NCBI GenBank assembly: GCA_944739405.2 | Contig: OX123193.2 | Location: 14,434,519-14,498,518, forward strand | DNA from: Euclidia mi | Taxonomy: Eukaryota; Arthropoda; Insecta; Lepidoptera; Erebidae | Reading direction: 5' to 3' | DNA: 64,000 bases | Shown here: positions 43,194 to 54,600 of the stretch, piece after piece | Position numbering within the stretch: position 1 is the stretch's first letter | Layout of the letters: each line of letters starts with the position of its first letter | The notes under the pieces: generated by a model | The model's database searches: none | Told to the model about the DNA's origin: nothing | The model's input: the letters and a program-made list of their open reading frames with translations, nothing else | Made by a program: the position numbers and the translations under genes

Positions 43194-43765
43194 ATTCCCC
43201 CCCGTGGGATCTCCACCTTGTCGTGGTGTTGAACCGTGGATTGGTCACCCGCGGTGAAGCTAAGAGGGATCCAGGAGGGGACGCTCCGCGTGGGTTTGGA
43301 GGGGCCTGCGCAGGATGTGTCCAACGGTGCGGGTGCGGGGGACAGTTCTGTCTGTCCCTCGCCGTCGGGTGCGGTCGCGGGAGGAGAGGCGTGTCGGTGT
43401 TGCGTTGCCGCGCGCCCTATCTCCCGCGACCAAATGGGGCGCACCATTCGATGCGTCGCGGTGGGGCCGCAGAGGAAGAGGAGATGCGGTGTTGCGTTGC
43501 CGTCCTCCCTATCCTCTGCGGCCGCTGGGCGTTTTGGCGGCGGAGTCCAACACCTTAATCCGTCGCGAAAGGGGTTTTTTTCGGGGTGGGTTCGGTGGCG
43601 GGTTGAAGGGTGGCGACGAGTGCTTTGGTGATGCCCCACCCTTCGACACACGGGTACATGGCGGAAGTCGAGGTGGTTTTTAGTGGAAACACCACATACT
43701 CCGGCTCTTATTTCCCCCAAGAGTCGGAGATCCGAAGGGATTTTCCACCTCGTAAAAAAAAAAAT
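43194..43765 (+). repeat. GC-rich interspersed repeat, copy 2, with poly-A tail
   Basis: Begins CCCCCCCGTGGGATCTCCACC and ends GGGATTTTCCACCTCG plus A11 at 43755-43765. It matches copy 1 (26856-27300) in inverse orientation over about 440 bp. AAAAATAT before it and AAATATT after the A run suggest a short TSD. A poly-A end points to retrotransposition. The 184-, 131-, 122- and 111-residue ORFs are multi-frame GC artefacts. Confidence 0.75.
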
Positions 43766-44029
43766 ATTGTATTTATTTAAGACTAGACTTGAATTTTATT
43801 ACAATTAATAAATGTTTATTTTAGTTCGGACTAGATAGGTACTTACTATTTATTTCTTATTCTTAACGTAATTATTTCAGCCCGAAAACATGTGGGATTG
43901 TCATGGAATATATCCAGGTCAAATATTCGCCTGAATTGGTTTTAACGGTGGTCAGTCTTACTACTGGGGAACGAGAGCCTAAGTTAGTTCTATGAATGGG
44001 GACATTAAAGAAGTTAGAACATTTCCTTC

Positions 44030-45115
44030 TAGCATTTAGTTTTGGGACAGAAATGTTTATGCGATCCAGTAAACCTTCATAGTGGGATGTGCCTTTTATT
44101 TTTTTTTTTGTAGAAGGAGAACAACATCATCCGCCTATCCTGCAAGGTGTTCATTTTAAAATAAGTCAGTCTGTGATCATAAGAGCATCTTGCGCTAATG
44201 CCTGGACTGACAAATGCCAGGTACCTGATTAATGAGCGTTGAATGGACTCAATGCGTTGCACGTGGACGGCGTATTGGGGATTCCAAATGGTGCTGCCAA
44301 ATTCAAGGATGGTTCTGACTAGAGCATTGAATAGCAGGATTTTAGACGTTGAATACGGCTTTGGTATTGCGTTTAATGAAACCCAGCATTTCGGCTGCTC
44401 TATTTACTATGTTGTTATAGTGAGGAATGAATGTGAGTTCTGAACCCAAGACAATGCCCAGGTCACGCATTTGTTGTGTAACTGCGATCGAAACCCCGTT
44501 GATGTTATATTGAGTTGGTAGGTATTTTCTTTTTTTTTGTGAAACGGATATGTTGGCAATTGGTAGCGTTAAGCATCATGTTGTTATCGATGCACCATTC
44601 GTGAACACGATCAAGGTCAGCTTGCACCAATATCATGTTGTCATTCGAATCAATCTGTCTAGATATTTTCATGTCATCCGCAAAGAGGGAACATTGACAG
44701 TGGCGGATACGTTTGACTAAATCATTGATAAAGAGAAGGAACAAAGTTGGTCCTAGATGGAAACCCTGAGGCACTCCCGACTTCGCAAAATATTTTTTGG
44801 AATCGTGTCCTCTCACTACCAATTATATTGCCGGTTGCTGAGGTACGATTCAAACCAACCTAACAAGTTATCGCAAATTCCATATTACGACCGGAGTTTA
44901 ATTATCAGAATATGATGGTCCACCAGATTAAATGCACTTGCAAAATCAGTGTATACTGATTCAATTTGGTAGCCTTTATCGACGCCTTCCATGATAGGGG
45001 TTATGTAAGATATTAAATTAGTTTCGACTGATTTATTAGCTTGGAAGCCGTGCTGTTCTAAAGTTAGCTGAGTTTTGGTGTGCTTAATCAAAATTGGGCA
45101 GATGAGCGACTAAAA
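44030..45115 (-). pseudogene. Jockey/CR1 LINE reverse transcriptase
   Basis: 45091-44885 has LEQHGFQANKSVETNL and motif A YTDFASAFNLVDH. 44822-44505 has motif B SGVPQGFHLGPTLFLLFIND and the catalytic CSLFADDMKIS. A further frame gives LFNALVRTILEFGSTIW and VQRIESIQRSLIRYLAFVS (44400-44150). Frameshifts separate the three stretches. The N-terminal RT motifs are missing at the PLE junction. Confidence 0.85.
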
Positions 45116-45338
45116 TATTTTTTTTTCTTGGGTTTACGCGAATGTTACACATTGAAATTAAACTACAGGTTATATTGGTTTCACTTGTGTTTACATTTAA
45201 ACCGAATGATCTAGAAACTACATTTTTATTACTAGCCAACGTTTTGAATTCTTTACAGGATTCATTTTCACGTCAGACTGAGGTGATATTTGTCTTAGTC
45301 TAGAATTTAAAAGTTATCTCAAATTACCCAAACATTTT

Positions 45339-47249
45339 TCAACTATTGGTGTTACTATCTACGCAGAATGTGCTCACTGTGTCTTGATGTCTTCTGGTGA
45401 CTGTGTCCTTCTTGTGTTTCGTTAGCCTGATAATAGGGTCCCAAGCTGGAGGAACATTCCAACCATCTTCCCTATTGAAATTAGGATGTTTTTTAATTTC
45501 AATAGCTTCACGTATCATTCCTGGAATAAAGCGGTGTTCTTTTGCGAGTATCTGTGGTTTATCAAATCGCAGGTAATTATTGGTTCCTTGTTCTACATGT
45601 TCACACACAGCAGTCTTCGTCGAGCGTTTGTGTTTAATGTCAGCTATATGTTCCTTTAGTCGAATGCCTACGCTTCTCTTGGTTTGCCCAATGTATGAGA
45701 GCCCACATTCACATTCTATCTTGTAAACCCCGGCCTCTTGTAAGGGTAACTGACTCTTGACAGATTGTAATAATTGGCTTATCTTCGTTGGCGGCTTGTA
45801 GAAAGTTTTGATTGAAGCTCGCTTCAAGATGTAGCCAATCCTGTCGGTCACGCCCTTGATGTATGGGAGGACAGCAGGTTGTCTCTCTTCTGTGGCTAGC
45901 TTGTTCTTCGGGGATCTGTGACGTTGGCGCGGGGGTCGGAGCTTGTTGTCTTGCAGAACTTGCTTGACATGTTGAAGCTCGGCGTCTAGGTGTTTCTTGT
46001 CACAAATCCCCCGGGCTCTCTGAAACAAAGACATTCCTACGGTAGCTAACTGTTTAGGATGGTGGTGAGATTCACCGTTTTAGTACCTATTTGTATGTGA
46101 CTTTTTCCTATACACAGTGTGGCTCAAAGAGTTGTTTTTGTTCCTGATAACAAGTACATCTAAGAAAGCTAAAGAATTGTTTGCCTCTAATTCCATTGTA
46201 AATTTTATGTGGTTATGAATAGAATTAAGATGGTCTAGGAATACATTAACACTATCTGTTGGTAAAATTGTAAAAGTGTCATCTACATACCGCTTGTAGA
46301 AACTCGGTGTTATGGTGGCAGTCTGCAGGGCTCGCGCCTCGAAGTCCTCCATGAAGATGTCAGCAACAACAGGCGATACTGGAGAGCCCATTGCCGCACC
46401 GTCTACGTGTATGTAGTATTTCTCATCCCATAACAGATAGCCAGTTGTTAAGCAGTGTTTCAATATTTCTGCATATTCCTCAGGCATGTTGTTCTCTATT
46501 AGCTTGCTTCTAGTTATTTCAATACAGTCATGTGCCGGTAAGCATGTGAATAATGACTCTACATCAAAACTAACCATAGTTTCCTTGTCAGAGAGATGTA
46601 GCTGTTTTATTTCACTGACAAAATGGTAGGAATCCTTTACATGCGCTCTCGTCTTGCCTCTAAGTGGCGAGAGAATCTTTGCAATGTGTTGAGCCAATCT
46701 GTAGGTTGGTGCCCCTATTTGACTGACTATAGGGCGCAGTGGAGCATTTTCCTTGTGTATTTTCGGTAGACCATACAATTGAGGAGGTTTTGGACACGAT
46801 TGTATTAAGTATTTCACGTCCAGATTCAGTTGTTCGGAGTATTTCTTCACAATGTCACTCGTTTGCTTGAGTATTGTGTTGGTAGGGTCCGTCTTAACCA
46901 ATTTATATGTACTTTCATTCGACAAATGATTTTTCAATTTTTGTTTATAATCGGACGTGTCCATCACTACCGTTGCATTTACTTTATCTGCTCGGAGTAC
47001 TGTTAGTTCAGGTCTAGCTCGTAGATTCTTCAGTGCGAAATACTCAGGTTTTGGTAGATTCCTTCTTGGCACTTTCGACTGGCGCAATACAGCAGAAACG
47101 TTCTGACGTATGGCCTCGAAATCTTCCTTACTCACATTGTTCTTGACCAGACAATCCTCAACGTTGCAAATAATGGTCTCATACGGTATTCTGGATGGAG
47201 TTATCGCATAATTTAATTTGCGATAACTCCATCCACAGGGACATGACAC
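45339..47249 (-). pseudogene. Penelope-like RT plus GIY-YIG endonuclease ORF
   Basis: 47249-46080 encodes RT: YGLPKIHKENAPLRPIVS, motif A MVSFDVESLFTCLP, motif B MGSPVSPVVADIF, motif C FYKRYVDDTFTIL and NNSLAFLDVLV. A single TAA at 46078-46080 interrupts the frame, which continues without shift into 46034-45339. That second part carries YIKGVTDRIGYILKR and the GIY-YIG nuclease (AGVYKIECECG, SYIGQTKRSVGIRLKEHI). All catalytic landmarks are present; one nonsense codon and the missing extreme N-terminus are the visible damage. Confidence 0.9.
47192..47235. repeat. Perfect 17-bp palindrome at the PLE 5' junction
   Basis: TGGATGGAGTTATCGCA (47192-47208), a 10-nt AT spacer, then the exact reverse complement (47219-47235). 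The left arm is native PLE coding sequence (minus strand); the right arm is an inverted copy joined to the LINE. Confidence 0.92.
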
Positions 47250-47264
47250 ATTAGTTACATTTAG

Positions 47265-47770
47265 CTAATCAATAAAACCCAGATTGAAATCACCAATTAT
47301 TACAACATCGTCTACTGTCTCAGAGACATTTTTGATTTTATCAAAAAACTTAACAAGAACATCGTGTTTAACAGCCGGAGGCAAGTAAACAATACATAAC
47401 GCTATTTTATATATTTTATGATTTTTAACAATTTCTAATACCACCCAAATGTCTTCACAGTCGCTTTCCCGTTTTATAATACGGTATGAGGGAATATGCC
47501 TTGACACTGCCAACAGTACTTCCCCACCATCCAATTTTTTTGAATTCGACAAATTACGATCCATGCGATATACAATGTATCTGTCGTCAATGACTTCCCG
47601 ATCTAATATGTTTGAATTGAGCCATGTCTCACTAAGTGTAATTATATCATAATTGTTCTGGAGGATGTTATTGTACACTTCACTGGTCTTTGTCCGTAGT
47701 CCGCGTACGTTCTGGTAATGAAAGTTGATAGGAGTGAATGTGACTAGAATATGTGATAATCGTTGTCTGT
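47265..47770 (-). pseudogene. Jockey/CR1 LINE endonuclease N-terminal half
   Basis: Minus strand reads INFHYQNVRGLRTK, IITLSETWLNSNI with the catalytic Glu, CIVYLPP and VVIIGDFNLGFID. The Asn of HYQN, the Glu of SETW and the Asp/Asn of GDFN are the expected metal and phosphate contacts. The domain stops at 47265 where PLE-associated sequence begins; the SDH-containing end is missing. Confidence 0.85.
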
Positions 47771-47779
47771 CAGGTACTG

Positions 47780-48790
47780 TACCTCAGTTTATTTCAGCAG
47801 CGCCAAACCATCCAGGTCACGAACATGTGTGCCTTGGCTTCCTTCGTTCTTCCTGACGTAGATGCGGCCGTCACGAACCTAGACAAACTTGTAATTAGCT
47901 TCCTTAGCCCTCAGCCTCGTAGCTGCATGCAGGTATTTATTGGTAGGACTCAGGTGTTCAGAGACAAAGATGGGTCCACGCTTGCCACTAATGCCCAAGT
48001 GATTAGTTGAAACTTTATCGTCCTGATGGTTTCTGTTATATTTTGATGAAGCGGCTAAGATGGAGTCACGAACCGCACGGGTGCGAAGCGACCACTGATC
48101 TTGGTCAGTCTGTTTTCTTATTCAACTTAGCCACCCTGGTAGCATGAAGGATGTCTTCAATTTGAAGGGGACAACAAATTTTCTTACTTAGTTGCAGATT
48201 AACATTGGGCAGATTTTCCGTTTGATGCTCGGGTATTCCATTTATTTCAACGTTGCAGTCACGCATATTTTGTTAAACTGAGTTGATACGGTGATTTAGA
48301 TCCCTCAAGGATGCCATCAGTTACACGTTATCCTTTTCCAATTTTTCAATTATTATATCCCTATCATTTATTTTTTTTTCAATTTCCTCATACTGCCTAT
48401 TGTAGAATTCGAGAGAATTTTCAAATCCAGATAATTTTTCATTTATATTTTGGAGATGTTCCGTTACTAGCTCCCTGATCGTTGATTTTAACGAAGATCG
48501 TATCTCTTTACTGATCGTTTCCCGTAATAAGTTCAAGGGTATCGGTTCGCCAGTGTTTATCGTGGAATCAATATTCAATGTTTTTAATTTATTATTGTTG
48601 GCACGAGTGGTAACATTTAAAGAAGCAGGTTGCTGTGTGGAGTCCGGTTTTAATGGAATGCCAGTGTTGTTTGATTCGCTATCATCCTTTTGGCAAGTAA
48701 AGCATTTCCAGTTTTGTTTGCTAGTACTCGTCATTGCATTATAGCGGCCAATTGTGACTTGCATACAATCCAAGTGATATACGTTTGCCT
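47780..48790 (-). pseudogene. Jockey/CR1 LINE ORF1 (PHD-like finger, coiled coil, FP-like C-terminus)
   Basis: Minus strand: YHLDCMQVTIGRYN and WKCFTCQKDDSE are the end of a PHD-type zinc finger. A coiled coil follows (LRETISKEIRSSLKSTI to IEKLEKDNV, stop at about 48321). Past the stop come CNVEINGIPEHQTENL, IEDILHATRVAKLNKK and TRLRAKEANYKFVW plus IYVRKNEG. This resembles the baculovirus FP25-like domain that many insect LINE ORF1 proteins carry, from memory. It would be a nucleic-acid-binding particle protein. Confidence 0.75.
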
Positions 48791-48935
48791 GTAAGAAAAG
48801 GTTGCCTGTAAGAAATTGCTTTTAGCGATAAGGCCGCCCATTGTGCATTTAAATTGTAAACTCAACTATCTCTCTTGTCTCTGTAAAATTTCTGTGTATG
48901 GTGTACAATAAAGTATTATCTAATCTAATCTATGC
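48790..48935 (+). mobile_element. 5'-truncated LINE tail, third copy
   Basis: Contains GCGATAAGGCCGCCCATTGT and GGTGTACAATAAAGTATT, then a TCTAA-repeat tail. It cuts off the PHD finger of the minus-strand LINE. The target-like block GTTGCCTGTAAGAAA is doubled at about 48785 and 48803. Confidence 0.75.
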
Positions 48936-49263
48936 CAACAAGCAAGCACAACATTTCATCATATTTTTATTTTTTATAACACTTTGACATGCCGCACATT
49001 TCTATTTTGCAGCAGATATTTTATTTATTTTTGTGACTCAAAAGACAAGTATTCAAAGGTCCATGAGTCATATTGGGCTCAGTGTCCAAGAGAGTTATGG
49101 CATATGCCATTGTAAAGGGTTTTGTTCGTACTAAAATTGTTACTACCGGCACCACATTCAATTCCACTGCAGAAAAAAGATATGCACTTAAATAAATTTC
49201 GTAGAAAGATACAATTGTTAGTCGTAAAACTGTTATAGTAAGATTATATTCATACTTTAAAAT

Positions 49264-49497
49264 CAGTGGCGTAGCTAGCTTGGGTGGCACCCGGGGCGGA
49301 AGTTGGCGGTCGACCTTTTTTTTTTAGTCGATACCTAATAATTACGGGCTAATTGCCCCTGAATCGTAGTGCTGAGCTAGTGCCTATGTTTTTTTATATG
49401 TTTGGACATTGTTCTTAAAGTTTTGGGGTGCACCCCCAAAAGGGTGACATCCGGGGCGGACCGCCCCTGCCGTCCCCTCTCCCTTCCTACGCCACTG
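49264..49497. mobile_element. hAT-type MITE with 8-bp TSD
   Basis: Ends CAGTGGCGTAG and CTACGCCACTG are perfect 11-bp inverted repeats. TTTAAAAT occurs at 49256-49263 and 49498-49505, a perfect 8-bp duplication characteristic of hAT elements. The interior is non-coding with CCGGGGCGG repeats. Confidence 0.92.
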
Positions 49498-49643
49498 TTT
49501 AAAATAATGGTAAACAATAGATGCGCTTGCGCCCGTGTGATTTAAAACACTCTCCTTCCCTCTCACACCTCTCGGACGCCTGCCCGGGCGCCCGTCTGCT
49601 CTCAGTCAGTCGACTCGTGATTCTCACGGTGTTATCTGTGTGT

Positions 49644-49811
49644 CCTAAACCGGACAGGTTAGAAGTACCCTGAACCGAAGAGCATGCATGAGGAATCTGA
49701 TGGGAGTGAATGAAGCAAGAGAGATATGTCAGGATCGTTGCAAATGGCGTTCCGTAGTCTCTGCCTACCCCTCCGGGAAACAGGCGTGAGTCTGTCTTTG
49801 TATGTATGTAT
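49644..49811 (+). mobile_element. 5'-truncated RTE LINE, 168 bp, with 13-bp TSD
   Basis: Matches the last 165 bases or so of the full RTE at 4522-13310 (GAGCATGCATGAG, GTCAGGATCGTTG, AAATGGCGTTCCGTAGTCTC) and ends in GTATGTATGTAT. GTTATCTGTGTGT flanks it at 49631-49643 and 49812-49824. The 5' truncation is typical of incomplete target-primed reverse transcription. Confidence 0.93.
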
Positions 49812-49824
49812 GTTATCTGTGTGT

Positions 49825-52618
49825 TTTCGTGTATCCTCTCGGCACATACAATTTAATCCACCGGCAGGTCACGTTAACGATATTGATATTGATTGAAATG
49901 TTAATAAAAATATTTTTAACTGTAATCAACTGTTTTATTTTTTATATATTCTTTGCACATGGAATTAAAACTAGTTAAAGATGTGAAACAACAAAAACTA
50001 TATTGCCATAACAGCATTACTTTGCAGGATTTTAGTTAATTTATGGTAGGAGAAAAATATTTATAGCAAAATAACCCCATAGATTCTTCGCAAAAATGAG
50101 TTTATATCTTTATATTTAGTGCTTTACAAGTATATTCAAATTGATCTGATCTCTGTTGGTGGGTGAGCCCAGGTTTCATACATTTTTGCCCATGGTTCTT
50201 TCGTAATGAAGCGAACTACAACAATTGACAACTGGTGTGACGGTGAAACGCACTTTGTTAATTCACCCGCGAACGCTTGCCGATGACAGCTCCTTTTAAT
50301 ATGATGGAGCACTTTTTGTTGAGGTGTATTTCACTGTTGTTTTAATGTTTTTCGCCGTAACTATTAAACTATTAAAAGTTTATTTGTATCTTAAGTTATT
50401 TATCACAAAACACATGTTATTAACACTGATATATTACAAAATACACGATAAAAGTTTATTTAACTTGGGAGCTATTTGAAATGATTATGTCCGTTCGACG
50501 TTTCAGGTAAAAAAAAAAGAAAAAAAAAATATCTACTACGCATAATATTAAATCTGTACTAAGCACTCTGTGCCACCGACGAATATTGTATAACTGTTAA
50601 TACCGCCCGTCTATACGAAAACGTCAATAGTGCTTTTTTTGTTTGATGAATTGCTACCTAACAATTTCATTCACGCTAGTTGAAAATCACAACGGGTATA
50701 GTTATCGATTGACTATTGGTGGTTAAAGTGTTTTCTCAATGCTTACATATAGATATATTATCGAAAATGCACTGAACTACTTTATCTCAGTGAAATTTTA
50801 TATTACCTTACGATAGATATTATGAACTTTTCAGTCCCTTGTTTAAATGCAAATCTCGTATGGGTTGTAAGTTGTAAGGGTTTACCTATTCAATAGACGG
50901 TCCTGTCCGCGGGTGAGTTGTACATACTTAACTGGCAATTTGTAGTAATCCTAAAATATACTATCATGACCATTCAAATAAATGAAAAAAAACAATAACA
51001 TCAAAACATTAAAACAAAGAATAATTGCAAACAACTTAACATTCAATCAAATAGCATTACCTTCGTCACTTTATATCAAAAAGAATAAACTGAATAATTT
51101 ATCAAATCGTCTGACGTTAACAAAGAACCTCTTTGGATTTTATTTTTTACAATTTCTGAGAGTATCGATAAATCTCCGATGATTATACCAATGAAAAACG
51201 CTTTGCGTTCGAGTAATAAAATTTCACTTCAGCCGTTTGGAAGTAAGGCTTAAATCGAAAATTTCCTTTTAATATTCGATTGAGCGATCAAATTGTGGAC
51301 ATAAATACTTTGTATTTTATTTTGTTCCGATTTTTTTGTGGGTAAACAAACGTTTGATATGACATAGTAATCAATATAATTAGTATATCGGAATGGTCAT
51401 GAGTACGGGACGTCAACTGACTACGAAACGAAAGTGTGAAGATGGCACGTTTCGACAGAGTCTAATGTGACGTTCGCTACAGTTGAAGTGGGGGGTGACG
51501 GTAGACGTTCAATGGAGCCACACAACTATCACTTCTCTTGGAAACTCCGGGCGGACAACAAGTAAAACTGAAACTGTCACTCGTTTCGTGTTCAGTAATC
51601 CAAAATATTTATAGTCAGTTTTGTTAATTTGATTTGGTGTGAACTTATAACAAACAAATAAAGACCTGTAAAAGAATTATGAAATAAGAATATTTAGATT
51701 TACTTTGCTACCAACATTTTGGAGTGTATTATTAAAAATAAAATATGAATGCGAATTAAATGATGTCTAGTTAAGTTGTGCGAATTACTGATCCATTTTT
51801 AGTTACTTTTTTTGGTGAATTTAGTACCTGTAACAGGGGAACGCCGCTGGATATTTATCACTAATGAAAGCGTTATTACAAATATAATCAAAGGAATGAA
51901 TATCACTGTAGTAGCTAAACTATTCAAAATGGAAACATTTTACGAAGTTTCGATTATCCATTTTGTCATTGTAAGCGATGCTGAACCTCATGATCGTCTA
52001 TCGTATTTCTTAATCCGTTATAAGCCGCTTAGACACAGCGAGTGCACAAGTGGGTCAACGTGGATTAAGGTAGCTTTACTGTTGTGGACAATTTGTGGCT
52101 CTGTTTACGTCAGATCTTATTTGTAGAACTAATATTCAGCGGGCAACACCTTTTGCTAGGCATACAGAACGAATATAAGTAGGTAAAGAAGGTAGTGGAA
52201 GATGGTGGAAGTTAGAATAAGTCTATAGTGGTCAGAGTTATTTGTTCTTAAATGAAAAAGACCGGTGAAGTGGATGTTGAGCCACGCACAATGTAGTAGT
52301 AACCGTTACTTAGTTTCCTACGGATAAAATAAGAACTCGAACTCATTATTCATTTTATCGCTAGCAAATGTACCTTTAAGTTCATCGATTAACTCAAACT
52401 CAAATATACAGGGTGTCACAAGACCCATCACCAAGCCGAAGTCTACTCGTTCTGCACATCATGCCAAGTCATACTACGTGAAAATAAGACCTGGGAAACG
52501 AATGTTTTTTTGTTAAAAAATAGGCACATTTTATACGCGGCGAATGTACAAAGCGCGAAATGCATCGTGCCTACACCGGCCGTATGTACCTACATCGTAA
52601 ATGTCGGCTGGTACCTAA
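49825..52618. other. Longest stretch without recognisable elements; no gene seen
   Basis: AT-rich single-copy-looking DNA. ORFs at 50982-51182 and 51812-52126 (104 residues) have no domain, codon pattern or neighbouring splice structure that I can defend as a gene. Confidence 0.5.
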
Positions 52619-52929
52619 GGGCGGTTTCAGATTAGCGTATTTTTCTGCGCGTTCACGGTCGTTTCAGCATACGCGCTTACACACGCGCTACATTACGTGC
52701 TTCATAAAACCGAACTCGCGTATACATATATGCATATTTCGGAATGTTAGCTCAAAATGGTAGTGACATCGTGTCAGTATCAACATGGACTCTGACGGCT
52801 CAAGCTTATACGAGCTTAGAAACTCATCAAAGCTCGTACGAGTTGCGCGTGTGCCAAAAAAAACACGCCTACATGCGCTGCCAAAAACGAGCTTATTCGT
52901 GTGTATAAAACTCTAATCTAAAACCGCTC
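52619..52929. mobile_element. 311-bp MITE, TAA target duplication
   Basis: Ends GGGCGGTTTCAGATTAG and (inverted) CTAATCTAAAACCGCTC, with TAA at 52616-52618 and 52930-52932. The interior is palindrome-rich around CGAGCTT/AAGCTCG motifs. The TAA duplication and G-rich ends fit PIF/Harbinger-derived MITEs, as for 35588-37718. Confidence 0.8.
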
Positions 52930-53284
52930 TAACGGCGGCAGCTTATGATCATGTGGTCGCACGGCCGAGGGTAATGCCCTCCAGCTGATTGATAGTAACG
53001 CATCCACTGCGTTGAGTGAACTTTAAAGCCGCTTATTATAGGGAAATATTGAAAAAGTTGTTTATTTTTGTTTGGAAGAAAGTTTAGATTTATCATTCAA
53101 AACACGATTTTTCACTTTGAGCCTCAATATCTCCTGAACCAGGAATTTCCCAGGTATGGTGCCGAAGTAAAATATGATCGTAATAATTGGAACAATATGG
53201 GGTTTCAGTTTTTGTTAAGGGTCTTTTTACACCCTGTATTTATTTCCATTAAACTGTCAAACATTTTTTGGACACGTCAGAAAG

Positions 53285-53390
53285 TCAAACATAATTATTA
53301 TTATTTATTATTATTATTTATAGCCTAACCTGTCCCACTGCTGGGCAGAGGCGTTCCTACCCTCTTTCCACCTCTCACTACCGATAATTA
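53285..53390 (-). mobile_element. SINE-like tail fragment
   Basis: On the plus strand a TTATTATTATTTATTATTAT run leads into CCTAACCTGTCCCACTGCTG and GGCAGAGGCG. Inverted, this is a short lepidopteran SINE end with GCCCAGCAGTGG followed by a trinucleotide-rich tail. Only part of the element is recognisable. Confidence 0.5.
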
Positions 53391-53739
53391 TATAAGAAAA
53401 TAAGAAAATATAAATGCATATTTACATAATTGAGCATCGAAAAAAAATAGCTGTTCAGAAAGTGTAGCCTCTGAGAAGAATCAGGCAAAAAACTCATGGC
53501 CACTCTTTTCATCGTCCAATTTTATACAATTAAATAACTAAGAAACTAAATTGTATTTTTCATATTTTAGCTGGATTGTCCACAATGTTGTCCTTAATTA
53601 ATAGGTTATTTAGAAAACAAAAGTACAAAACTAGGCTAGCACAATACAGACACAACAGCCCGCGCAAGGAAATAGCCCGTGGGACTGAACAAGTTAATCC
53701 CAAGCATTTTTATTTTCAATATAATCTAATACTGAGTAG

Positions 53740-54600
53740 TAGTTTTCATTTTATAAGCTTCTTGAATTTGTTGAAACAAAAATTTTAATATTGCTTGGTA
53801 ACTTAAACTAACTTAACTTTATTGTAAAAGTGCACACATTGGCCTTTGAAAGATTTTTCTATTTTTCTAGCCGTGTGGATGGCACTACTACTTTACTCTT
53901 ATTTCTAGTACAAACATTGTGCATATAATTTTTTTTTGAGTATGAGGCCTTGTTTTGGAATACATCTTAATATATAAAATCCTTGCGTTACTGACTGACT
54001 GACAGACACGCTACAGCCGAAACTATTGGGCGCAGGAAGCTGAAATTTGGCATGCATGTTCCTTGGGGAACGTAGGGGTGCACTAAGAAGGGATTTCCCG
54101 AAATTTCTACGGGATCGGCCAAAACGGGAAAATTAAAAAAAAATGCAGGCGTAGCTGCTGGCGTCCTCTAGTATATAAGATTGGAATATATGTACTGGCT
54201 TGTTAAAATATTTTTTTTTAATTTATTCCTTAACAAAACCCCATAATCCATATTATAAATTGCTCGGATAGCTCTATTCTGCAAAACAAAGATGGTCTGA
54301 ATATCACCAGCATTTTCCCACAAGAGAATACAGCATGACATTACACTATGATAATAGCTATGATATACAAGTCTGGCTGTGTCAATGTTAGTTATCTGGC
54401 GAATTTTTCTGACAGCGTATGCTGCAGAGCTGAGTCTATTCGACAATTTATTAATATTATGTGGTCCCCATTGCAATTTAGAATCAAACGTTATGCCTAA
54501 AAACTGGGTGTTATCCACAAGATCCAACAATATTACTCGTAAATTGGTAGTACATATTAGTCTAATGCACATTATTTATCATTTTCATGCAACTCCTTAG
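53740..54600 (-). pseudogene. LINE reverse transcriptase C-terminus, split by a Helitron
   Basis: 54572-54172 reads DNTQFLGITFDSKLQWGPHI-like sequence, SAAYAVRKIRQITNIDTARL, YYHSVMSCCILLWENAG and LQNRAIRAIYNM, the thumb region of CR1/jockey RTs. Beyond the Helitron (53965-54171) another frame continues with HNVCTRNKSKVVVPSTRLEK and FKGQCVHFYNK, the usual C-terminal tail. The catalytic part is absent, so this is a truncated or decayed copy. Confidence 0.82.
53965..54171 (+). mobile_element. 207-bp non-autonomous Helitron, copy 3
   Basis: A at 53964, TCTTAATATATAAAATCC at the start, GGCGTCCTCTAG at the end, T at 54172. Same length and sequence family as 27416-27622 and 39172-39379. Inserted into the minus-strand LINE fragment. 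Confidence 0.9.

Larger units (their letters stand above)
45120..47250 (-). mobile_element. Penelope-like element, nearly complete coding region
   Basis: The PLE body lies inside the LINE, with 3' UTR at 45120-45338. Its N-terminus begins LNYAITPSRIPYE, close to but not at the usual start, and is preceded by an inverted 17-bp duplication (47192-47235). I found no direct TSD. Far better preserved than the PLE at 19.9 kb, so probably a younger insertion. Confidence 0.85.
43790..48790 (-). mobile_element. Jockey/CR1-type LINE, broken by a Penelope-like element
   Basis: Minus-strand order: PHD finger-like and coiled-coil ORF1 (48790-47780), endonuclease (47770-47265), the foreign PLE (about 45115-47250), then reverse transcriptase (45115-44030) and 3' region. 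Part of the region between endonuclease and RT motif A is missing, so the PLE insertion was accompanied by, or followed, a deletion. Alternatively two LINE fragments of one family flank the PLE. The 5' end is replaced by a LINE tail at 48790. Confidence 0.75.

Noticed and set aside
43166..43720. 184-, 131-, 122- and 111-residue ORFs in the GC-rich repeat, and similar ORFs at 26815-27312
   Set aside because: They overlap on both strands in several frames and follow from high GC content; no domain and no consistent frame between the two copies.
45100..47270. Direct TSD around the Penelope-like element
   Set aside because: Only an inverted similarity (TGGGTTT and AAACCCA) was found at the two junctions, which is not a target duplication.
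51812..52126. 104-residue ORF that might be a host gene
   Set aside because: No recognisable domain, start context or splice partner; the length is plausible by chance.
52560..52763. 67-residue ORF
   Set aside because: Half of it lies in the MITE at 52619-52929.
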